From Paratinospora sagittata (Eukaryota > Streptophyta > Magnoliopsida > Ranunculales > Menispermaceae), in contig CM069603.1 in NCBI GenBank assembly GCA_035771175.1, forward strand, positions 20,374,286-20,438,285: a DNA stretch of 64,000 nucleotides. The letters are read 5' to 3'. The translations under genes were made by a program, and so were the position numbers. This document shows, in pieces, positions 50,898 through 60,300 of the stretch. The notes below the pieces were generated by a model that worked only from the letters and a program-made list of their open reading frames with translations, was not told the DNA's origin and ran no database searches. The number at the start of each line of letters is the position of its first letter. Position 1 is the first letter of the stretch.

Positions 50898-51324
50898 CGC
50901 CCGAACGTTCAGGCGCATGACAGAACGTTCAGGCGCATGACAGAACGTTCAGGCGCCTGCCAGAACGTTCAGGCGCCCTGCCAGAACGTTCAGGCGCATG
51001 ACAGAACGTTCAGGCGCCTGCCAGAACGTTCAGGCGCCTGCCAGAACGTTCAGGCGCCATGCCAGAACGTTCAGGCGCCCTGCCAGAACGTTCAGGCGCC
51101 TGCCAGAACGTTCAGGCGCCATGCCAGAACGTTCAGGCGCCTGCCAGAACGTTCAGGCGCCTGCCAGAACGTTCAGGCGCCATGCCAGAACGTTCAGGCG
51201 CCATGCCAGAACGTTCAGGCGCATGCCAGAACGTTCAGGCGCCATGCCAGAACGTTCAGGCGCATGCCAGAACGTTCAGGCGCCTGCCAGAACGTTCAGG
51301 CGCCTGCCAGAACGTTCAGGCGCC
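50898..51324 (+). repeat. LTR2 promoter minisatellite, 21 units
   Basis: Same unit set as in LTR1. The linker order is the same for the first ten units, then LTR2 lacks one CTGCCA-linked unit and has one extra near the TATA end. This is a balanced slippage difference between the two LTRs of one element. Confidence 0.93.
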
Positions 51325-51333
51325 AAAAATCTC

Positions 51334-51340
51334 TATATAA
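51334..51340 (+). promoter_or_regulatory. LTR2 TATA box
   Basis: Identical context to that in LTR1. If active, it would drive transcription out of the element into LTR3/LTR4. Confidence 0.75.
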
Positions 51341-52405
51341 GGAACCCTCCTCATTCTCATTTCTCACACCAAACCAAAATCACCTTCTCTTGGGATTTTC
51401 TTCTCCTTTCCACGCCTTCTAAGTTTTTAGTTTTTGAGACTCTCTAATCGAGACTCTCGGTGCGGTGCAACAAAGTTCTGTCCGGAGAAAAGCACCAGAT
51501 CTGAAGGTGGGGAACGAAACATAGGTTTGCGTGTTTCATAACTTTTATTAAAGTTTACATTCAATTATTATTATGTCTACTATTCATTTACACTGCATTA
51601 TATCAATAATGTTTATGACCTGAATGTCCTACCTTGCACGTCGTGATACCGACCCTAATAAGGATCACTAGACGATGCCGAAGTCAGTCTAAATGTCAAG
51701 AAAAGACCAGACCAGTAGACTAGACTAGTTCATGCATTGGCATCATACATATCACCACCTAGGGACGTATATGGTTTATGACTCATAGAATAGTTAGAAG
51801 CATTGCTCACTATTCATATTATTTCTCTGGAGAGGGACGTACATGTGAACCTGGCTACGCCGGGGAGGGACATCAGTACGTGAATCCAGAGCATCGTTCC
51901 TGAGGAGGGACGTACAGTGAGAACCTGGCTTCGCCCGGGGAAGGACACCAGTACGTGAACTCAGGCGATGTACGCTCATCAAACCATTAGTACGTGACGG
52001 TGTCATGCATACATACATATTGATTGATTATGATGCTTACATGTGTATTTAAGATATTTGATATTGAAGTATGCTTTATTAATTGTTATACTCATGCACT
52101 ATTTACCCACTGAGCGCGTTAAGCTCACTCCAATATTATCAAATCTTTCACAGGAAATTAGGGTGGACTGGGTGCAGGTTATGGGGCCCACATTTTGTAC
52201 CCTTTGTATGATTCATTGGGGATTTTGGGAGTATGTTCCCTTGACCATTTTATGTACAAAAATATTCTGAATTATATGAAATCAGATTTGTACTGTGTAC
52301 TGTATTTCCGCTGCGTACTCTGTTATTACCATTATGATTGTTCCAAATGCGCGCCCCGTCCGTGAGTGTACCGCCGATTTAGGCGCGTCCGGGCGGGGTG
52401 TGATA

Positions 52406-52412
52406 TTTAAAG
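52406..52412 (+). other. 7-bp spacer between LTR2 and LTR3 (TTTAAAG)
   Basis: The first five bases, TTTAA, equal those that follow LTR1 before the primer site. The last two, AG, equal those that precede LTR2 after the polypurine tract. It therefore reads as the extreme left and right ends of an internal region fused by a deletion of nearly everything between. Short length makes chance resemblance possible. Confidence 0.6.
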
Positions 52413-52785
52413 TGTAATACCCTGTATTTCACCAAAAAAAAAAAAAAAAAAAAAATTACTATTTGAAATTTTTACTATTTAGGCAACGCCCGAACGTTCA
52501 GGCGCATGACAGAACGTTCAGGCGCATGACAGAACGTTCAGGCGCCTGCCAGAACGTTCAGGCGCCCTGCCAGAACGTTCAGGCGCCTGCCAGAACGTTC
52601 AGGCGCCCTGCCAGAACGTTCAGGCGCATGACAGAACGTTCAGGCGCATGACAGAACGTTCAGGCGCCTGCCAGAACGTTCAGGCGCCTGCCAGAACGTT
52701 CAGGCGCCATGCCAGAACGTTCAGGCGCCCTGCCAGAACGTTCAGGCGCCTGCCAGAACGTTCAGGCGCCTGCCAGAACGTTCAG
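52413..52785 (+). repeat. LTR3: truncated direct LTR, first 373 bp only
   Basis: Begins TGTAATACCC with 22 A in the poly-A run. It breaks off after the 15th minisatellite unit at ...GAACGTTCAG, where the inverted LTR4 starts. It has no TATA box, R or U5. Its unit order shows a doubled ATGACA-linked unit after the fourth-type linker, a pattern shared with LTR4 and absent from LTR1 and LTR2. LTR3 and LTR4 may therefore come from the same sister copy. Confidence 0.93.
52492..52785 (+). repeat. LTR3 promoter minisatellite, 15 units then broken
   Basis: Has an additional CTGCCA plus CCTGCCA pair and a doubled ATGACA unit relative to LTR1 and LTR2. The array stops at TTCAG, directly abutting the inverted LTR4 end. 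Confidence 0.92.
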
Positions 52786-53850
52786 TCTCACACCCCGCCC
52801 GGACGCGCCTAAATCGGCGGTACACTCACGGACGGGGCGCGCATTTGGAACAATCATAATGGTAATAACAGAGTACGCAGCGGAAATACAGTACACAGTA
52901 CAAATCTGATTTCATATAATTCAGAATATTTTTGTACATAAAATGGTCAAGGGAACATACTCCCAAAATCCCCAATGAATCATACAAAGGGTACAAAATG
53001 TGGGCCCCATAACCTGCACCCAGTCCACCCTAATTTCCTGTGAAAGATTTGATAATATTGGAGTGAGCTTAACGCGCTCAGTGGGTAAATAGTGCATGAG
53101 TATAACAATTAATAAAGCATACTTCAATATCAAATATCTTAAATACACATGTAAGCATCATAATCAATCAATATGTATGTATGCATGACACCGTCACGTA
53201 CTAATGGTTTGATGAGCGTACATCGCCTGAGTTCACGTACTGGTGTCCTTCCCCGGGCGAAGCCAGGTTCTCACTGTACGTCCCTCCTCAGGAACGATGC
53301 TCTGGATTCACGTACTGATGTCCCTCCCCGGCGTAGCCAGGTTCACATGTACGTCCCTCTCCAGAGAAATAATATGAATAGTGAGCAATGCTTCTAACTA
53401 TTCTATGAGTCATAAACCATATACGTCCCTAGGTGGTGATATGTATGATGCCAATGCATGAACTAGTCTAGTCTACTGGTCTGGTCTTTTCTTGACATTT
53501 AGACTGACTTCGGCATCGTCTAGTGATCCTTATTAGGGTCGGTATCACGACGTGCAAGGTAGGACATTCAGGTCATAAACATTATTGATATAATGCAGTG
53601 TAAATGAATAGTAGACATAATAATAATTGAATGTAAACTTTAATAAAAGTTATGAAACACGCAAACCTATGTTTCGTTCCCCACCTTCAGATCTGGTGCT
53701 TTTCTCCGGACAGAACTTTGTTGCACCGCACCGAGAGTCTCGATTAGAGAGTCTCAAAAACTAAAAACTTAGAAGGCGTGGAAAGGAGAAGAAAATCCCA
53801 AGAGAAGGTGATTTTGGTTTGGTGTGAGAAATGAGAATGAGGAGGGTTCC

Positions 53851-53857
53851 TTATATA
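53851..53857 (-). promoter_or_regulatory. LTR4 TATA box, minus strand
   Basis: Same TATATAA context in the inverted LTR. It points leftward, toward LTR2, so transcription from it would be antisense to the main element and convergent with LTR2. Confidence 0.72.
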
Positions 53858-53866
53858 GAGATTTTT

Positions 53867-54310
53867 GGCGCCTGAACGTTCTGGCAGGCGCCTGAACGTT
53901 CTGGCAGGCGCCTGAACGTTCTGGCATGCGCCTGAACGTTCTGGCATGGCGCCTGAACGTTCTGGCATGCGCCTGAACGTTCTGGCATGGCGCCTGAACG
54001 TTCTGGCATGGCGCCTGAACGTTCTGGCAGGCGCCTGAACGTTCTGGCAGGCGCCTGAACGTTCTGGCATGGCGCCTGAACGTTCTGGCAGGCGCCTGAA
54101 CGTTCTGGCAGGGCGCCTGAACGTTCTGGCATGGCGCCTGAACGTTCTGGCAGGCGCCTGAACGTTCTGGCAGGCGCCTGAACGTTCTGTCATGCGCCTG
54201 AACGTTCTGTCATGCGCCTGAACGTTCTGGCAGGGCGCCTGAACGTTCTGGCAGGCGCCTGAACGTTCTGTCATGCGCCTGAACGTTCTGTCATGCGCCT
54301 GAACGTTCGG
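53867..54310 (-). repeat. LTR4 promoter minisatellite, 22 units, inverted
   Basis: Minus-strand unit order equals that of LTR2 with one additional ATGACA-linked unit. Together with LTR3 it forms the two arms of a large imperfect inverted repeat separated by most of LTR4. Confidence 0.92.
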
Positions 54311-54384
54311 GCGTTGCCTAAATAGTAAAAATTTCAAATAGTAATTTTTTTTTTTTTTTTTTTGGTGAAATACAGGGTATTACA

Positions 54385-54389
54385 CTGGT
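54385..54389 (+). repeat. Right target-site duplication (CTGGT, one mismatch)
   Basis: Directly follows GGGTATTACA, the inverted U3 terminus of the fourth LTR. The two halves of the split monomer are 383 and 487 bp. They total 870, which is 865 plus one extra 5-bp copy. This arithmetic supports a genuine 5-bp duplication around the whole composite despite the A/C mismatch. Confidence 0.78.
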
Positions 54390-57300
54390 TCTTTAGTGTC
54401 AAAATATTAATTTTTCAAAAATAAGGCTATCCAGCAATTGGCACGACTTAGACTAAAATCTTATATTTCTAACGAGAAAAATGTGGGCACTTCTGCTTGC
54501 TCGATTTTTCTATTCCTTCACAGTTTTGCCAGGTTATCTTTATTGAAATATTCTCTAGTAACACCTAGATGATTCCCATTTTCTCGCACGCCCAAAAAAC
54601 TTTAGATCGAACAATGTTTTGAATTCAAATCATTTTGTAGTACTCTTGCTCTTTAACCTTCAACTTCAAATTTAATAAAACACTCATTCTCTGATTTTCA
54701 AAAATACAACACACACGATATTTGCAAGTTAGATTGAGCTTTTCGAAGAGTTTTTCAAGAGAAGAAAGTAATGATTCTTGCCTTTGCAAAAAAAAGGCTT
54801 CGAATTGAATCAAAATTGCAATCTGTCTTGATGTTCAGCTAGTTCTTCATTTTATCCCTTGTGTGCTAAGATTTGCAGAGGCTATCCATTGTTTAAACTC
54901 TAAGTATATGAAGTGGTCTCGATAAGATAACACATCAAAAAGGAACACATCACCTGTTTTGCATCAAGAACACATCAAATAATTGCTTTCGAATTCTACA
55001 AAGATCAAGCTCGAAGAACGAAGACATATCTCATGTCTAATGCATTAGTTTTATCTGTGGTGTGTAGGGTAACCGCTCGATCACTCTCAGCACTAAAACT
55101 CTGAAAATTGCAAAGTCTTCAAAATCACTTTCAATATAGTATTTCATGTTTACAAAAATGTTTTCTGAAAGGTTTTAATCATAATTTTAATGAGTTTTGA
55201 ATTATTTAAAAGTGTTTAATCTTATATCAAAGTGTTTTGAGTCAATGAAATGGTTCTTTAGTGTCAAAATATTAATTTTTCACAAATAAGGCTATCCAGC
55301 AATTTGCACGTCTTAGACTAAAATCTTATATTTTTAACGAGAAAAATGTGGGCACTTCTGCTTGCTCGATTTTTCTATTCCTTCACAGTTTTGCCAGGTT
55401 ATCTTAATTGAAATATTCTCTAGTAACACCTAGATGATTCCCATTGTCTCGCACGCCCAAAAAACTTTAGATTGAACAATGTTTTGAATTCAAATCATTT
55501 TGTAGTACTCTTGCTCTTTAACCTTCAACTTCAAATTTAATAAAACACTCATTCTCTGATTTTCAAAAATACAACACGCACGATATTTGCAAGTTAGATT
55601 GAGCTTTTCGCAGAGTTTTTCAAGAGAAGAAAGTAATGAATCTTGCCTTTGCAAAAAAAGGCTTCGAATTGAATCAAAATTGCAATCTGTCTTGATGTTC
55701 AGCTAGTTCTTCATTTTATCCCTTGTGTGCTAAGATTTGCAGAGGCTATCCATTGTTTAAAACTCTAAGTATATGAAGTTGTCTCGGTAAGATAACACAT
55801 CAAAAAAGTACACATCACCTGTTTTACATCAAGAACACATCAAACAATAGCTTTCGAATTCTACAAAGATCAAGCTCGAAGAACGAAGACATATCTCATG
55901 TCTAATGCATTAGTTTGATCTCTGGTGTGTAGGGTAACCCCTCGATCAATCTCAGCACTAAAACTCTGAAAATTGCAATGTCTTCAAAATCACTTTCGGT
56001 ATAGTATTTCATTTTGAAAAAAATTATTTTCTGAAAGCTTTTAATCATAATTTTAATGAGTTTTCAATTATTTAAAAGTGTTTAATCTTATATCAAAGTG
56101 TTTTGAGTCAATGAAATGGTTCTTTAGTGTCAAAATATTAATTTTTCAAAAATAAGGCTATCCAGCAATTGGCACGTCTTAGACTAAAATCTTATATTTC
56201 TAACGAGAAAAATGTGGGCACTTCTGCTTGCTCGATTTTTCTATTCCTTCACAGTTTTGCCAGGTTATCTTAATTGAAATATTCTCTAGTAACACCTAGA
56301 TGATTCCCATTGTCTCGCACGCCCAAAAAACTTTAGATTGAACAATGTTTTGAATTCAAATCATTTTGTAGTACTCTTGCTCTTTAACCTTCAACTTCAA
56401 ATTTAATAAAACACTCATTCTCTGATTTTCAAAAATACAACACGCACGATATTTGCAAGTTAGATTGAGCTTTTCAAAGAGTTTTTCAAGAGAAGAAAGT
56501 AATGATTCTTGCCTTTGCAAAAAAAAGGCTTCGAATTGAATCAAAATTGCAATCTGTCTTGATGTTCAGCTAGTTCTTCATTTTATCCCTTGTGTGCTAA
56601 GATTTGCAGAGGCAATCCATTGTTTAAACTCTAAGTATATGAAGTGGTCTCGATAAGATAACACATCAAAAAGGAACACATCACCTGTTTTGCATCAAGA
56701 ACACATCAAACAATAGCTTTCGAATTCTACAAAGATCAAGCTCGAAGAACGAAGACATATCTCATGTCTAATGCATTAGTTTCATCTTTGGTGTGTAGGG
56801 TAACCGCTCGATCACTCTCAGCACTAAAACTCTGAAAATTGCAAAGTCTTCAAAATCACTTTCGATATAGTATTTCATGTTTACAAAAATGTTTTCTGAA
56901 AGGTTTTAATCATAATTTTAATGAGTTTTGAATTATTTAAAAGTGTTTAATCTTATATCAAAGTGTTTTGAGTCAATGAAATGGTTCTTTAGTGTCAAAA
57001 TATTAATTTTTCAAAAATAAGGCTATCCAGCAATTTGCACGTCTTAGACTAAAATCTTATATTTTTAACGAGAAAAATGTGGGCACTTCTGCTTGCTCGA
57101 TTTTTCTATTCCTTCATAGTTTTGCCAGGTTATCTTAATTGAAATATTCTCTAGAAACACCTAGATGATTGCCATTGTCTCGCACGCCCAAAAAACTTTA
57201 GATTGAACAATGTTTTGAATTCAAATCATTTTGTAGTACTCTTGCTCTTTAACCTTCAACTTCAAATTTTATAAAACACTTATTCTCTGATTTTCAAAAA

Positions 57301-60300
57301 TACAACACGCACGATATTTGCAAGTTAGATTGAGGTTTTCGAAGAGTTTTTCAAGAGAAGAAAGTAATGATTCTTGCCTTTGCAAAAAAAGGCTTCGAAT
57401 TGAATCAAAATCGCAATCTGTCTTGATGTTCAGCTAGTTCTTCATTTTATCCCTTGTGTGCTAAGATTTGCAGAGGCTATCCATTGTTTAAAACTCTAAG
57501 TATATGAAGTGGTCTCGGTAAGATAACACATCAAAGAGGAACACATCACCTGTTTTGCATCAAGAACACATCAAACAATAGCTTTCGAATTCTACAATGA
57601 TCAAGCTCGAAGAACGAAGACATATCTCATGTCTAATGCATTAGTTTGATCTCTGGTGTGTAAGGTAACCCCTCGATCAATCTTAGCACTAAAACTCTGA
57701 AAATTGCAAAGTCTTCAAAATCACTTTCGATATAGTATTTCATTTTTACAAAAATGTTTTCCGAAAGGTTTTAATCATAATATTAAAGAGTTTTGAATTA
57801 TTTAAAAGTGTTTATTCTTATATCAAAGTGTTTTGAGTCAATGAAATGGTTCTTTAGTGTCAAAATATTAATTTTTCAAAAATAAGGCTATCCAGCAATT
57901 TGCACGTCTTAGACTAAAATCTTATATTTTTAACGAGAAAAATGTGGGCACTTCTGCTTGCTCGATTTTTCTATTCCTTCACAGTTTTGCCAGGTTATCT
58001 TAATTGAAATATTCTCTAGTAACACCTAGATGATTCCCATTGTCTCGCACGCCCAAAAAACTTTAGATTGAACAATGTTTTGAATTCAAATCATTTTGTA
58101 GTACTCTTGCTCTTTAACCTTCAACTTCAAATTTAATAAAACACTCATTCTCTGATTTTCAAAAATACAACACGCACGATATTTGCAAGTTAGATTGAGC
58201 TTTTCGCAGAGTTTTTCAAGAGAAGAAAGTAATGAATCTTGCCTTTGCAAAAAAAGGCTTCGAATTGAATCAAAATTGCAATCTGTCTTGATGTTCAGCT
58301 AGTTCTTCATTTTATCCCTTGTGTGCTAAGATTTGCAGAGGCTATCCATTGTTTAAAACTCTAAGTATATGAAGTGGTCTCGGTAAGATAACACATCAAA
58401 GAGGAACACATCACCTGTTTTGCATCAAGAACACATCAAACAATAGCTTTCGAATTCTACAATGATCAAGCTCGAAGAACGAAGACATATCTCATGTCTA
58501 ATGCATTAGTTTGATCTCTGGTGTGTAAGGTAACCCCTCGATCAATCTTAGCACTAAAACTCTGAAAATTGCAAAGTCTTCAAAATCACTTTCGATATAG
58601 TATTTCATTTTTACAAAAATGTTTTCCGAAAGGTTTTAATCATAATATTAAAGAGTTTTGAATTATTTAAAAGTGTTTATTCTTATATCAAAGTGTTTTG
58701 AGTCAATGAAATGGTTCTTTAGTGTCAAAATATTAATTTTTCAAAAATAAGGCTATCCAGCAATTTGCACGTCTTAGACTAAAATCTTATATTTTTAACG
58801 AGAAAAATGTGGGCACTTCTGCTTGCTCGATTTTTCTATTCCTTCACAGTTTTGCCAGGTTATCTTAATTGAAATATTCTCTAGTAACACCTAGATGATT
58901 CCCATTGTCTCGCACGCCCAAAAAACTTTAGATTGAACAATGTTTTGAATTCAAATCATTTTGTAGTACTCTTGCTCTTTAACCTTCAACTTCAAATTTT
59001 ATAAAACACTCATTCTCTGATTTTCAAAAATACAACACGCACGATATTTGCAAGTTAGATTGAGGTTTTCGAAGAGTTTTTCAAGAGAAGAAAGTAATGA
59101 ATCTTGCCTTTGCAAAAAAAGGCTTCGAATTGAATCAAAATTGCAATCTGTCTTGATGTTCAGCTAGTTCTTAATTTTATCCCTTGTGTGCTAAGATTTG
59201 CAGAGGCTATCCATTGTTTAAAACTCTAAGTATATGAAGTTGTCTCGGTAAGATAACACATCAAAAAGGGACACATCACCTGTTTTACTTCAAGAACACA
59301 TCAAACAATAGCTTTCGAATTCTACAAAGATCAAGCTCGAAGAACGAAGACATATCTCATGTCTAATGCATTAGTTTGATCTCTGGTGTGTAGGGTAACC
59401 CCTCGATCAATCTCAGCACTAAAACTCTGAAAATTGCAATGTCTTCAAAATCACTTTCGGTATAGTATTTCATTTTGAAAAAAATTATTTTCTGAAAGCT
59501 TTTAATCATAATTTTAATGAGTTTTCAATTATTTAAAAGTGTTTAATCTTATATCAAAGTGTTTTGAGTCAATGAAATGGTTCTTTAGTGTCAAAATATT
59601 AATTTTTCAAAAATAAGGCTATCCAGCAATTGGCACGTCTTAGACTAAAATCTTATATTTCTAACGAGAAAAATGTGGGCACTTCTGCTTGCTCGATTTT
59701 TCTATTCCTTTACAGTTTTGCCAGGTTATCTTAATTGAAATATTCTCTAGTAACACCTAGATGATTCCCATTGTCTCGCACGCCCAAAAAACTTTAGATT
59801 GAACAATGTTTTGAATTCAAATCATTTTGTAGTACTCTTGCTCTTCAACCTTCAACTTCAAATTTAATAAAACACTCATTCTCTGATTTTCAAAAATACA
59901 ACACGCACGATATTTGCAAGTTAGATTGAGCTTTTCGAAGAGTTTTTCAAGAGAAGAAAGTAATGATTCTTGCCTTTGCAAAAAAAAGGCTTCGAATTGA
60001 ATCAAAATTGCAATCTGTCTTGATGTTCAGCTAGTTCTTCATTTTATCCCTTGTGTGCTAAGATTTGCAGAGGCTATCCATTGTTTAAACTCTAAGTATA
60101 TGAAGTGGTCTCGATAAGATAACACATCAAAAAGGAACACATCACCTGTTTTGCATCAAGAACACATCAAACAATAGCTTTCGAATTCTACAAAGATCAA
60201 GCTCGAAGAACGAAGACATATCTCATGTCTAATGCATTAGTTTTATCTTTGGTGTGTAGGGTAACCGCTCGATCACTCTCAGCACTAAAACTCTGAAAAT

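Larger units (their letters stand above)
41040..52405 (+). mobile_element. Complete Ty3/gypsy chromovirus-like LTR retrotransposon, probably Tekay/Del lineage
   Basis: An 11.4-kb element with two near-identical LTRs, an initiator-Met primer site, an extra ORF before gag, a single fused gag-pol ORF and a polypurine tract. The domain order protease, RT, RNase H, integrase is that of Ty3/gypsy. The GPF motif after the integrase core and the chromodomain-like C-terminus (VKVLW, EEATWE) are typical of plant chromoviruses. Assignment to Tekay/Del is by resemblance and is not proven. No frameshift or stop interrupts either ORF. Confidence 0.85.
50825..52405 (+). repeat. LTR2: 3' long terminal repeat, 1581 bp
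   Basis: Follows the polypurine tract and begins TGTAATACCC. The poly-A run has 21 A. The minisatellite again has 21 units, but one unit is placed differently from LTR1, as expected from slippage. The end reads GGTGTGATA, so the canonical terminal CA has become TA. It is followed by TTTAAAG and then another LTR start. Confidence 0.95.
41040..54384 (+). mobile_element. Composite Ty3/gypsy insertion: full element plus truncated and inverted LTRs
   Basis: A 13,345-bp insertion inside one satellite monomer. The order is LTR1, internal region, LTR2, a 7-bp spacer, truncated direct LTR3, then full inverted LTR4. Both outer ends are U3 termini (TGTAATACCC inward from each side), so the composite has inverted terminal repeats about one LTR long. 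The 5-bp duplication flanks the composite. It does not flank the LTR1-LTR2 element, whose right neighbour TTTAA does not match ATGGT. I infer that the structure was joined before or during integration; a later precise rearrangement is less likely. Confidence 0.85.
52786..54384 (-). repeat. LTR4: full-length inverted LTR, 1599 bp
   Basis: Read on the minus strand it runs from TGTAATACCC at 54384 to GGTGTGAGA at 52786. It is 19 bp longer than LTR1: one extra 20-bp minisatellite unit and one fewer base in the poly-A/T tract (19). It shares both substitutions that separate LTR2 from LTR1 (the equivalents of 52351 G and 52377 A). Its last bases, GA in place of CA, could be a substitution or two filler bases at the junction with LTR3. 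Confidence 0.93.

Noticed and set aside
52786..54384. Independent solo LTR inserted in LTR3
   Set aside because: A later insertion would leave the rest of LTR3 and its own 5-bp duplication on the far side. Instead satellite follows at once, with the duplication matching the left end of LTR1.
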